Shown: positions 21,185 to 31,172, counted from the first letter of the stretch. The stretch: DNA of 64,000 nucleotides from Phytophthora colocasiae (GCA_018806915.1 JAGKQI010000103.1:1116001-1180000), one strand, 5' to 3'. The notes: generated by a model not told the origin, from the sequence alone. Numbers and translations are program-made.

Positions 21185-22468
21185 TTATATTGAAGAACTG
21201 TTTGCCGACGGACAAATGTTGCGAATCTTGCATTCGCTGCATTTAGGACCACGCGGGAGACAAATAGTTTGCCCAAAACCAACGAGCAACGGATTGATGG
21301 GACCCCAGTGTTCCCTAGGCAGCCAGTCCTCCAGCTCCTACATTTAACCAATAACGTCACGCGCCTGTTGTCATCTACCAAAAACTGACCACAACTTCTT
21401 ACCGCTCGAGTCTTTTCCGGATCCTGTGACTTGGGGTTGGTTTTATTCCAAGTATTCACCCACTTAAGGCGATTCGAGATGCGATGCACGTGTGTATCGA
21501 CGCAAATCCCCACAGTACTGTACACAACGATGAATCATATTAGTATTATTAATAATACTCGAAGTGAAACAGATTTACACTACAGTACAGTACTCACGTG
21601 TTCCACGCGCAATTCATGACGAGTGTCGCCATCTTCGGCCCTACACCTGGCAGCGCCACGAGCCCTTCGTATGTATCTGGAATGTCAACAATATCTCTTC
21701 CTTCTGCTTTAGCCTTCTTCGTCAAGATAGACACAGTCTGCTTAATGTATTTGGCCTTGTGGTTGAAGAAGCCCACGGGTCGAATTAACTGTGCAAGTTC
21801 CTGCTGATCAATCTCGAGCATCGATTCCACAGTTAGCCCTGCAAAATGCACAAACAGTCAAACTTTAGCGATTCAGAAATAACTAAATACGATCCATACC
21901 GTGCTGGATAAGGCGGTGCATTGCTGCAGCATTCACTGGGTCTTTGGTTTGACTGCTCATCATGGCAGCGATCAGCACATGGAATCGACATACACGAGGC
22001 AGGAAGCTCTCATCAAAGAACACCTACAACCGCAGCACACTTGTCAGCCCCCTGGACATTTAATAGTATCTGTGTTCGCACCTCACACCCGTATTTGTCC
22101 ACCTCAGCATCCTTTTTTGCCCGCATCTCTTCAATCCCGCGTAGGATCTCCTTCCAGCCATCAGGCTCCTTTCGAGGGACTCGTTCCTTCTTGGCTGTCT
22201 TCTTTCCTTTCTTTTTGGGTGTCGACGGAACACCCTTGTTCTCTTTTTTCACGATCTCCCGCTTTATGCCAACAACTTTGTTTTTTGTAGTGCTGTGGCA
22301 GAACGGAGAAGGCTCCACCTCCAGCTTTACGACTGGAAGCTTTTTCTCGAGGCGCTCGTGGTCATTAGCACATCCACTGCTACGTAGACGCATGGATTGT
22401 AGCCTGAGGACGATGGCTTTGGACAGCGAGGGAGACGCAAACGAGGGGCTTGAGAGGATGCTGCGCAT
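21185..22468 (-). CDS. NTH1: Endonuclease III-like DNA glycosylase/AP lyase
   Basis: Base-excision repair of oxidised pyrimidines. Five phase-compatible exons (22468-22082, 22023-21900, 21838-21598, 21517-21403, 21337-21185) give 339 residues. The N-terminal about 130 residues are a basic, Lys-rich extension that could serve nuclear or mitochondrial targeting. The HhH-GPD core has [17 protein letters not shown], the hairpin LPGVGPKMA with catalytic Lys239, and VDTHVHR with catalytic Asp258. The iron-sulphur loop is complete: Cys315, 322, 325 and 331 (C-X6-C-X2-C-X5-C). An internal Met at 22393 is an alternative start. The 3' end lies 230 bp from the scrambled phosphatase fragments. Confidence 0.92.
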
Positions 22469-22578
22469 CAAGTGCACCACCACCAAAACTCGTTTTGTCT
22501 GGAGTATTTTTTTACAAACCCTAAACCGCACAGCATTTTCAGGCGGCGATCGCAATACATGTACACCATGGTACACAG

Positions 22579-22822
22579 ATTGACAGAATGCTACAGCCAC
22601 ATAAAAAGGGTGCATGTGATATAGAATTGTGTACACATTTTGTTATCAACCAATCAAATCGCCCGTCGCAGCGTTCAATCGCTAAAATAAAACTCCACCA
22701 GCCACTCGATAAAACGGAGGTATCCAAGCAACTCGATAAAATGGAGGCAGCGGACGAGTTGTCCTCGCAGCCCCCACCACCCGCGACAGTATTGCAGGAG
22801 GCAGAGGAGGTTGCCATCACAG
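22579..22822. repeat. Left arm of a 0.25-kb inverted repeat
   Basis: Repeated in inverse orientation at about 23438-23684 with scattered differences. It contains the start of the frame at 22741 and its presumed promoter. The two arms flank the 256-nt palindrome. Confidence 0.85.
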
Positions 22823-22935
22823 ACCTCCTTGACGAGGTGTATGCGCCAGCCAAACGACGCCGCATGCACTACACAATAAAAGAAAAACGACGTGTCCTTT
22901 TAGCGATAGAGCCAACGGATGATCTTTTCATTTAA
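22741..22935 (+). pseudogene. Remnant of a transposon-type HTH protein
   Basis: From the ATG at 22741 the frame codes for 64 residues: an acidic, proline-containing start (MEAADELSSQPPPPATV), then DEVYAPAKRRRMHYTIKEKRR, which looks like the beginning of a psq/CENP-B-type helix-turn-helix. It stops soon after, without the rest of the domain. A longer frame upstream starts at an ATG at 22588. The related inverted copy at 23438-23684 is not open. I read both as solo ends of a pogo-like element. Confidence 0.4.
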
Positions 22936-23137
22936 AGTAGACGCTGTCACAAGCGCCAGGTTGCCCCGAAATTCTCCTCTTTCGGGGTGAACTTATGCAC
23001 GTCGTGAGTCCCAGTCACTGACGGTCACGTTGATGGTCGCGAGGAGCACCGGGGATGGCTGGACAGCTACGCAGAGGGAAAGAAGGACGAGTAAACTGCT
23101 TACTGTAGTATAAGTTTTTACAACGGTTGCTCCGACG

Positions 23138-23393
23138 GTGCAAATACAGCTACTCTCTATCTTTTACCAAAATCGTTATTAATTCGTTCTCACATAACCA
23201 GTCTACACACGCAGGACAGACTTTGCACCTGCGGGAAAGCGGCCGTAGCCTTCTGTCAATCTGTGTACCGATCGACAGAATGCATGAACCACTTTCCCGC
23301 AGGTGCAAAGTCTGTCCTGCGTGTGTAGACTGGTTATGTGAGAACGAATTAATAACGATTTTGGTAAAAGATAGAGAGCACCTGTATTTGCAC
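23138..23393. repeat. Long palindrome: ~100-nt arms, 54-nt spacer
   Basis: The arms are 23138-23237 and 23292-23393. They match almost perfectly; the only disturbance seen is next to CTACTCTC/GAGAGCAC near the outer ends. The spacer contains a smaller inverted match, TTCTGTCAATC / GATCGACAGAA. A transcript crossing the region would fold into a long hairpin. The palindrome sits at the centre of the 22579-23684 inverted repeat. Confidence 0.9.
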
Positions 23394-23437
23394 TAAAAAT
23401 TGGTTTTAAGTGCCTTGTTAAATGCACTAGTGACGGC

Positions 23438-23684
23438 CTGTGGTGGCAACCTCCTCTGCCTCCTGCAATACTGTCGCGGGTGGTGGGGTCTGCGAGGACT
23501 CCTCGTCCGCTGCCTCCATTTTATCGAGTGGCTGGTGGAGACCTCCGTTTTATCGAGTGGCTAGTGGAGTTTTATTTTAGCGATTGAACGCTGCGACGGG
23601 TGATTTGATTGGTTGATAACAATGGTGTACACAAATCTATATCAAAGGCGCCCTTTTTATATGGACCATGCATTCTGTCGATCG
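23438..23684. repeat. Right arm of the 0.25-kb inverted repeat
   Basis: Inverse partner of 22579-22822; the shared motifs TTATCGAGTGGCT and GGTTGATAACAA are easy to follow. It ends just before a TACATGTA palindrome (23687) and the second RxLR repeat unit. Confidence 0.85.
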
Positions 23685-23819
23685 GGTACATGTACTGTAT
23701 GTTGCTAGCAATGCTAGCCTAGCATTCCCCAAGGATAATCTCCGGATCTGTTGTCGTGACGTGGAGTTTATGGTTTTGGGTCGCAGTACGCAAACACTCC
23801 CTCTTCAATTCACTTGAGA

Positions 23820-23839
23820 CGTCATTTACTCTTTTGCAC
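23820..23839 (+). promoter_or_regulatory. Oomycete Inr-like element before RxLR copy 2
   Basis: CGTCATTTACTCTTTTGCAC is identical to the element before copy 1 and lies about 30 bp from the start codon. Confidence 0.6.
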
Positions 23840-23869
23840 CAAGCTAATCAACACAGTCAGACAGACACC

Positions 23870-24337
23870 ATGAGGCGATACTTTGTCGTGTGGACCATCA
23901 TTGCAGCCCTACTAGCGGCAGATGAGGTACTGTCAGAATCTACACGCCATGGCCAAGGGTACATGACCAACCTTGTATCAGGACAAATGGCCAACCGGCT
24001 CCTTCGAACCAGTCCTGACGACGAGGAGAGGGGGCCAGCAACGGAAAAGATGTTCTTGAAGCTGAGCGAGTTGGCGGAGAAGGCTGGAAAGAATGGCCTC
24101 TCAAAGAAATTGGAGCACAAGTCCTGGCTGGCGGGAGGAAAAGGCCCACAGTATCATTTTAAAGAGAATGGTTGGAAGGGAAAAACTAAGGAGCAGTTGA
24201 TGGACGACCCGTCATACCTCCGCTACTTGGGATTCGACGAGAAGTGGCTGAAGGCACAACAGAAGAAGGGACTCATTCACACTCCTGATGAGTGGGTAAA
24301 ACTGTGGAAGGAGCAGATGAAAAAGGCAGCCTCCTAA
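23870..24337 (+). CDS. RxLR-dEER effector, family 1 copy 2
   Basis: A 155-residue paralogue of the effector at 15267, with a signal peptide, RLLR at 43-46 and DEER at 51-54. Differences from copy 1 are few: Arg for Gly at residue 2, Ala for Ser in the signal peptide, Thr for Ala after RLLR, and three changes in the last eleven residues (KEQMKKAAS against NEQTKKAVS). The frame is fully open, so both copies could be active. The C-terminal Trp/Tyr pattern of the effector domain is conserved. Confidence 0.92.
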   Translation: MRRYFVVWTIIAALLAADEVLSESTRHGQGYMTNLVSGQMANRLLRTSPDDEERGPATEKMFLKLSELAEKAGKNGLSKKLEHKSWLAGGKGPQYHFKENGWKGKTKEQLMDDPSYLRYLGFDEKWLKAQQKKGLIHTPDEWVKLWKEQMKKAAS

Positions 24338-24777
24338 ATACAGCAATGCATGTGACTTTCCGCAGGCGAAGATGCAGTTGTGTGCGTCTTCGGATGCACC
24401 AATAGATAGCCTACTAAAACTACAGTACAACAAATTCAAAATCAAATTCAAACGGATACACCTAGAGGTACTTGCACAGACATTCGAGTCTGATGCACAA
24501 CTCAATCGTGTTGAGTATTCGTATTACCTGCGCATTGTGTGTTTGAAGCATGGTCCATGACAACACAATGAGCCAAAAGCTCGGATCTGGCGTAAGCTCA
24601 ACACCACAGTATGATTGTTCAAGTTGAGACTATTACATGTAACAGGACTGCAAGTGAACGACCCGTTTGGTTGTAATACTGCATAATCTCGTTGGTGGCA
24701 CCTTGTTTTGTGCTGTAATGAAATGATTACTACATTATTGATTGTGTTCGTCACACGATATTCGGCATTTCTCAACG
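24338..24777. other. Intergenic: repeat tail, then TFB5 promoter region
   Basis: The first 290 bp belong to the duplicated effector unit. The remainder holds a TACATGTA palindrome (about 24636) and the presumed promoter of the next gene. No further gene seen. Confidence 0.5.
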
Positions 24778-25184
24778 ATGCCGACAGCAAACAAGGGCGT
24801 GCTGGTTAAATGGTGCGTGCCCACCTGCCATGCCTGTGTCTTTTACATGTAGATGCCGACATTACCGCTGCTTCATAGTCCCTTGTACTGACGCCGTACT
24901 GCGTACGCTTGACAGCGACCCGGCGACGAAGCAGTATTTGCTGCATCTCAATGAGACGGCAGTTCAGGTGGGTGGTCTGGATCGATGTTTAACCAATAAC
25001 TGGATACTGTTAGTATTAAATAATAACTTATTTTATCGTGTGCATTTTGTAGCAACGGTTTGTGATCGAAGATCTGGACGACACGCACTTATTTATTGTA
25101 CCGGATCAAAAGGTCATCGCCTTTATTGAAAAGAAGATGGACGAGTGGAATGAGAAGAACACGTACCAGCCGCCTACGCAGTAG
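24778..25184 (+). CDS. TFB5: TFIIH subunit TFB5/TTDA
   Basis: A 72-residue protein from three short exons (24778-24812, 24916-24967, 25053-25184), missed by ORF length cut-offs. The joined sequence begins MPTANKGVLVKCDPATKQ, continues YLLHLNETAVQ, and then FVIEDLDDTHLFIVPDQKV, which are the family hallmarks (a GVL-x-x-CDPA start and an I-x-DLDDTHLFI core). TFB5 stabilises the TFIIH core and is needed for nucleotide-excision repair. Length matches the family (about 70). The acceptor at 24914-24915 was chosen because it alone restores the conserved CDPATKQ. It lies 165 bp from the 3' end of the hutI gene. Confidence 0.88.
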
Positions 25185-25348
25185 AGGGATCATTGACAAT
25201 GAATGACTCATTGTTGGGTGGCTGCGCAGGTTTTAACGCGGTTTCTAACATCGCTTACAAAATCGGACCTGCATTTTTCCTTGTTTAGGCGAAGTTGTAT
25301 GTACTGCAATGCATCTACTGTGTACATGTACTTGCGTACATCTAGGAA

Positions 25349-26640
25349 CTACTTCGCGCAGAAAATTCCCTTCTTGACGACGTGCTCAATGGGAGGGTCT
25401 CCCATTTCGTAAATGATCTGCTCCCACTGAGTCGCCCGCATCAGCACCAGGTCTCCTTGCTTGCCAACCTCCAGACTGCCGTGAGTAGTCGAGCGGTTGA
25501 TGGAGGCAGCAGCATTAATGGTGGCGCCTACAAGAGCCTCCTTCATTGTCATTCCGAACAGCACACACGCCATATTCATGGTCAGAGCCATTGAGAGGCA
25601 GTGAGCGTTCGGGTTGTAGTCACTGCCCAGCGCAACAGGAACGCCAGCAGCAATCATGTCGCGAGCCGGTGGGTTGGGCAACTTCAGGATGTACTTGGTA
25701 GTGGGAAGCAGCACAGCGAAAATAGGCTCAGGCTTGTGAGCAGCCATAGCCTCAAGGTCATCAGCAGTCAGCATTTCGCAGTGTGAAATTGCACGGGCAC
25801 CCAGAGCAGCAGCCAATGTACCTGACTGCATAGGGTGCATTTCGTCGCCGTGGAAGTTGATCTCCAGGCCAGCCTTCTTGCCGGCCTCCAAAATGCGGTG
25901 GGTGTCGTCGTGTTCAAAGACTCCCTTCTCACAGAACACGTCAATAAATTCAGGCGAAATTGTGCCGTCCTTCTTCGCTTGCACAAGTGCGGGTATCTGC
26001 TTGTTCACGATATCCTCCGTGGCCTCAGCAGCAGTCATACCATCAGGAACCGAATGGCCACCCAAGTAGTTGGACACGATCTCAACGGGGTGAGCATTGT
26101 CCCCCGTCGACGCAGCGTGCAACACACGTAGCATCTTGAGCTCCGTGTCGGTCTCCAGTCCATAACCACTCTTGGCTTCGATGAGTGTCGTACCACTACG
26201 CAGCATACGGTCCAGACGCGTACGCAGCAGCTCCGACAACTCAGCTTCCGAGCTCTTCTTCGTGTGACGCACCGTGTTGTTGATACCACCACCACTTTCG
26301 TGCACCTCCATGTATGTGGCACCAGCCAACTTCATGGCAAACTCGTTGACGCGGTTGCCGCTCCACACCGGGTGGGTGTGGGCATCCACGAATCCAGGAA
26401 GCACCACCATGTCGCTGGCATCCACATCCTTATCGAAGATCACAGGTTGCGGCTGCGCACTCAACCAACGTCCGCTGCGGAGCCAACAGATGCAATCTTG
26501 CCAGTCTGGTCGACAATCAGGGACGCATTCTCGAGCACAGCCAACTCCTTTTGAGCTGCGCCGGCCTTAAACGGTTCACCGTGTGCACAGACCTGCACAA
26601 TCTGGCGCGCATTAGCGATGCGGAGACGGAACGAGCTCAT
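25349..26640 (-). CDS. hutI: Imidazolonepropionase, with an apparent frameshift
   Basis: Third step of histidine degradation: opens 4-imidazolone-5-propionate to N-formimino-L-glutamate. The two pieces together give about 430 residues, the usual length. The N-terminal piece (MSSFRLRIANARQIVQV... to GSAADVG) and the catalytic piece (from QPQPVIFDKDVD) are in different frames at about 26464. In the catalytic part, DAHTHPVW supplies the HxH metal pair, and FHGDEMH, HCEML and LGSDYNPN supply the other ligands and the aspartate. No intron of usable size fits the junction, so this is a one-base indel: either a sequencing error or a recent mutation. A start at 26712 is possible but less likely. Divergent from the HutF-M20 gene. 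Confidence 0.88.
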
Positions 26641-27073
26641 ATCGGTGACTGATGGAGGAGGCGCAGCGAAAGCGTTAATGTGCGTCAAATCCGAGACGTC
26701 AAGTGCGTGCAAGGATGTTGAAGCGAGATGTGCCCAATCAGCGATTTTTGCAAGATTTTATCCAATCCACTAGGTCGACCAATCAATTACATCTTTCAAT
26801 ACATTTGGACAGTTTTATTGTAGTCCATCTCCTTGTACCACTGAGTTAACTTAACTCTGTAAGCTAATATTTTGTAAGACGTTAAAACGCATTTAAGAGA
26901 ATTACTTGGACAGTTAGTAACTGTTTAAGGTTTCTGTTTTGTTATAGCTTTCTATATATGATGTCAATAAAAAGATAAAATTACAGTCTGCTACTGCAAT
27001 AGAGAGGTTCAACACAGGCACTCCGCCGTTGCAGTTTAAACCTGCCAAATGCCGCACTCTTGCTTTGGTGTCC
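26641..27073. promoter_or_regulatory. Divergent promoter of the two histidine-degradation genes
   Basis: 433 bp, AT-rich in the middle, between the start codons of hutI and the HutF-M20 fusion. I see no gene in it. Shared control of two successive pathway steps is an inference from the layout. A CCAAT-like ACCAATCAA occurs near 26778. Confidence 0.45.
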
Positions 27074-30006
27074 ATGCGCCGAGCTCTCATTCGCACTTTG
27101 CGTGGCTCGCAGACACTTCGCAATCACTCTGCATTCCGCACGCGCTACCATCACTCCTTGAGCAACATGCAGCTCCCGCACTCCTCCGCTGCCTACGTTC
27201 TGGCGCCTGAGCTCACTTGGACGGGTGCAGCCTTCGAGCGCGATGTCCACGTATCTGTAAGCGCTGATGGGCTCATCGAGTCCGTCAAACGCTCCGGTGA
27301 AGCTACCGACGTGAGTGCGGATGTGCACAAGCTTCCAGGTCGCGCGCTGCTGCCTGGTATGGTGAACGCGCACTCGCATGCGTTCCAGCGCGGTCTGCGA
27401 GGCCTCGGAGAGACGTACCCGAAGAACTCGGCCCAGAGCAGCTTCTGGACCTGGCGTGAAGAGATGTACAAGCTCGTGGGAGGCATGAGCGAGCAGCAGA
27501 TCTATGATCTGACGCGCCAGTGCTTCTCCGAGATGCGCGATGCTGGCATCACGAGCGTTGGCGAGTTCCACTACTTTCACCACGGCCGACCAGGTGAAGG
27601 TGAGGACGGACATGAGTTCGCATACGATGAAACAGTGCTGCGGGCTGCTAAGGATGTTGGTATTCGCATTGTGCTGTTGAATGCTTATTACGAGCACGGC
27701 GGCTTCCAGCGTGCACCCATGGTGGAGTCGCAGAAGCGCTTCAAGGTGGACTCGCACGAAGTGTATTGGAAGCAGATGGATAAGTTGCAGAGCAAGCTGG
27801 CGGATAACCCCACGCAATCTATAGGTGTGGTAGCTCACTCAATGCGTGCTGTGGAGGTGCCCGATATTGTCAAGTTGCATGAGGAATCAGTGCGGCGTGG
27901 ACTGGTATTCCACATTCATTTGGAGGAGCAAACCAAGGAAGTGGATGACTGCAAGGCGGCGCACAATGGAGAGACACCAATGGGTCTGTTGCTGAAGAAT
28001 TTAAAGATTGACGAGAAGTTCACAGCGGTTCACTGTACATGGACTGAGGCTGAAGAGCTCAAGCAATTTGTGGAGAAGAAGGGCAACGTCTGCATTTGCC
28101 CATTGACTGAGGTTGGTTCTTCTTGATATACCGCCCTTTGTTCTGTTGCATCGGTACACTAATCGGTGTGTTTGATTTTCTTGTAGGGAAACCTTGGCGA
28201 TGGCTTCCCGTTCATCGCAAGTTGCTCAGACCGTGTGTGTCTCGGTACTGACTGCAATGCCCGTGTGGACATGTGCGAAGAGATGCGCTGGCTGGAGTAC
28301 GCGCACCGCTTGCATGAGAGCAGAAGAGGTGTGTGCACTGATGCCACATCGGAAACTGACCTCGCCAATCTCCTCATCCGCTACGGTACTAAGAATGGCG
28401 CTGAATCGCTTAATCTGCATGTGGTAAGTATCGACTAGGTCAACTTGCCTGGCGTGACGACCTGTTGACGTTTCATTTTGTGTATGCAGGGAGAAATTAA
28501 GGAGGGATTCGCCGCTGATTTCGCGTTGATCGACATTGAGGAGGAGCAGCTCAAGTTCTCGACGCCGTCGTCTCTCATGGGTGCATTCATCTTTGGAGCG
28601 AATGGTTCAAGCGTGGTGAAGGCAACGTCAGTGAACGGGAAGTGGCGTGAGACGGTCTCGAAGAAAGTTCAAGAAAATGATCCCTCCAACAGTGGTGGGG
28701 CTGTTGTTTCTGCTGAACACAAGGCCCAGATCGAGGCGGCGGCTGCTCTAGCGGATGTCAACAGTGACGACGTCGTGAAGCTAGCGATCGGTCTCAACAG
28801 CATTGTATCAACCTCGGGTGATGAAGCTGCTGTTGGCCAGGCTATCGCCGACTGGCTCACTGTCAGGGGGTGGCGTGTGCACATGCAAAAAGTTCCCCCG
28901 CAGTCTGATGCTGCAGTGAAGGCTGACAGGTTTGTTTTTCGGAAATTACTACCATGCAAACTGGTTCGTTGTGCTTATCTTTTGTGTGTCGTTGTTGATT
29001 TAGATACAACGTGTATGCTTCGCGAGGTGATAGCAAGACCCCAAAGCTTCTGTTCAATTCTCACATGGACACCGTCCCGCCGTATCTTCCTCCTCGGATC
29101 GACAACACGACACTTTACGGTCGTGGTGCTTGCGACGCTAAGAGTCTGATTGCTGGGCAAATGATTGCAGCTCAAAAGCTTGTCGAGGCTGGATTTGGTG
29201 ACGATGTGCAGGTTCTCTTCGTCGTGTCGGAAGAAACTGATCACAGCGGAATGAAGAAGGCCAACGAGCTCAACATCAAGCCAGCTCATATGATTGTAGG
29301 CGAACCTACCGCCCTCAAGATGTCGAAGATGCAGAAGGGTGTTCTCAAAATCCAACTCACGCAGAAGGGTGTTGCGGCACACAGCGGTAACGAGCCGAGT
29401 GCCCCATGAATTATGCTACCGGTAAACTAACTTTTAATGCTGCCTGTTGTATCAGGATACCCACACTTGGGTGACTCGGCCATCGACCCGATGATCGACG
29501 TTCTCTATGACTTGAAGAAGGAGAGCTGGCCAACAACCGAGGAATACGGTAACACGGACCTCAATATCGGTATGCTCAATGGAGGACAAGCCGCCAACGC
29601 TTTGGCTGAGCAGTCATCAGCGATGCTTATGTTCCGTCTGGTAACCGACCCCGACATCATTTACAAACGCGTTGAGGTAAGTGCTGATCTCGCTTAAACA
29701 AGTTCTGCTCGATCTAAATACTAATGTGCAAACCTGTAGGAAATCGTGGCTGGCCGCGTGGAGATGAAGCTCTACACTGCTAACGCCCCAGTGCACTTAA
29801 CTACTGTCGAGGGCTACCACACCGGCGTCGCGTGTTTCAACACGGACATTCCTTACTTCAACTTTGACGGCAAGGCTTACCTGGTGGGTGCTGGCAGTAT
29901 CACCGATGCTCATTGCCCACGCGAGTTTATCATGCTGGAAGATCTCAAGAGTGTGGTCGACTACTACTTCACGCTCGGCAAGAGGCTAATTGAGGTGGGC
30001 AAGTAA
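27074..30006 (+). CDS. Formimidoylglutamate deiminase fused to an M20-family amidohydrolase
   Basis: Six phase-compatible exons (27074-28111, 28187-28423, 28490-28929, 29004-29386, 29456-29676, 29740-30006) give 861 residues. Residues about 40-510 are HutF: NAHSHAFQRGLRGLGE (H100, H102), EFHYFHH, HIHLEEQTKEVDD (H280, H282), H320 and LGTDCNAR (D368). Residues about 516-861 are an M20 zinc amidohydrolase: NSHMDTVPP (H592, D594), GRGACDAK (D616), VVSEETDHSG (E648, E649), VGEPT, and a dimerisation segment AHSGYPHLGDSA. HutF makes N-formylglutamate, so the M20 part could remove the formyl group in place of HutG. A basic N-terminus suggests mitochondrial import; a second ATG at 27167 would give a cytosolic form. 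Both active sites look complete. Confidence 0.9.
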
Positions 30007-30280
30007 GCGGAAAACTAAGAACTTAGAGAGCAAGCACATATACTTCGTTTTTTTGATTGAAAAATCATTGCTTTACCTGTCATATTACTAATACTACAGT
30101 ATAATACTACGTAGTATGATATCAGGCTAGATAGCTACAAAATGGGTAGTATCACCTATTGTTACAAATCTGCTGCTCAAACTACGAAGATGTCGCACGA
30201 CCGTGTTGGTACTACCAACTTGGTAGTGGTGCTAGCACTGCTGCAACTGACAGCACTCCAGTGACAGCGGCATTCGTTAG
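30007..30280. repeat. Duplicated 3' flank of the HutF-M20 gene
   Basis: From the last exon (about 29860) onward the sequence is repeated at 31655-31762 and 33200-33509, apart from small indels. The repeat includes the terminator region and the first codons of the ISG12-like gene. Confidence 0.8.
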
Positions 30281-30403
30281 GGAACCCGCCCCAATGCCGC
30301 CTGACCCGAATCCTACGAGACTGGGAATAGCGGCGGCTGCTCCCCATAGTGTCGTCCCAACCCCAGCGCCAATCCCTGCTGCAGTCCAAACTGCAGGTGC
30401 TCC
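30190..30403 (+). pseudogene. Broken ISG12-like gene with an internal inversion
   Basis: The first codons match the intact gene at 33435 (SHDRV..., then GASTAATDSTPVTAAFV), with a 15-bp insertion. From 30281 to 30403 the sequence is the reverse complement of 33510-33632 in the intact copy. The rest of the gene is absent, because at 30404 the effector-bearing duplicated block begins. Confidence 0.8.
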
Positions 30404-30738
30404 ACAGATCCCGGGATTGATTCAAAGCCATATAAAATGGTAAACACTGTTTGTTTATTTACTAGAAAAGCATCCTTCAGCAACGTTATAGCAACTTTAA
30501 CCCATTCACAGAATGTTTTTCGGCAAGGAAGAATCACGCAGACTGTGACCCAGCATTGCTTGTACACTGTACAGTTAATTTATACAAACCATAGTATGAG
30601 CCCATCCAAAATTGATATCCTAGACCAGCCAACTGGCATCCTGGGAAGTGTAACGCTTTTCAAACGCACGATTGAGCAGGTAGACTCTGAAGAGCTCAAC
30701 CGTGCTTATTTCTCGATTTTTTCCGGATCACAACAACA

Positions 30739-31155
30739 ATGAAGCTCGTCTACACTTTGCTGATCCTCGCGGCTTTCTTCGTGGCAATCGGAGAGGCATC
30801 AATTACCCCAAAGCAGAATAACGACCTGAAGCTCACGGACAGTACAAACCAGCGATTCCTAAGAACTGCAGGAGCGCCCGACAACAACGCTGCAGCCGAG
30901 GAGGAGAGAGGCATTGGAACAAACCTAGCTGCGGCGTTGGCAAAACTTCAAGGCGGGGCGAAGATTCCGTTGCCGAAGGCTGCGCAGTTTAAGCTGTGGC
31001 GGAAGTCGAAGTGGAACTACAACAAGCTTATGGCCTATTATGGGTTTGCCGGGAAGGACAAGGCACTGTACGAGAACAACCCGCTCTACCACCGCATTCT
31101 CGACTACAGCGCCAATTATCTCCGAAAACACACCATCAACGGTAACTTCATTTAA
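30739..31155 (+). CDS. RxLR-dEER effector, family 2 copy 1
   Basis: A 138-residue secreted effector with a signal peptide of about 20 residues (LLILAAFFVAIGEA), RFLR at 39-42 and EEER at 54-57. The C-terminal domain (LWRKSKWNYNKLMAYYGF, YHRILDYSANYLRKH) has the Trp and Tyr spacing of the WY fold. There is no intron. The paralogue at 42287 differs at only a handful of residues. Compared with that copy, the promoter lacks a short segment that includes a TACATGTA palindrome about 90 bp upstream of the start. Confidence 0.92.
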   Translation: MKLVYTLLILAAFFVAIGEASITPKQNNDLKLTDSTNQRFLRTAGAPDNNAAAEEERGIGTNLAAALAKLQGGAKIPLPKAAQFKLWRKSKWNYNKLMAYYGFAGKDKALYENNPLYHRILDYSANYLRKHTINGNFI

Positions 31156-31172
31156 TCGATCGAGCTGTCTTA

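Larger units (their letters stand above)
23753..24629. repeat. Direct repeat unit with RxLR effector, copy 2
   Basis: Same-strand partner of 15165-16027. It covers promoter, coding sequence and downstream region. The sequence after it (ACGACCCGTTTGGTTGTAAT, 24658-24677) continues the match into the flank that the Harbinger-like element interrupts in copy 1. Confidence 0.85.

Noticed and set aside
26461..26470. A mini-intron to explain the hutI frame change
   Set aside because: Candidate GT-AG pairs here are 17-51 nt and leave the wrong phase; oomycete introns in this window are about 60-120 nt. An indel is simpler.
27829..27838. Long antisense frame over the HutF part (27838-26981)
   Set aside because: Antisense shadow of a biased coding exon.
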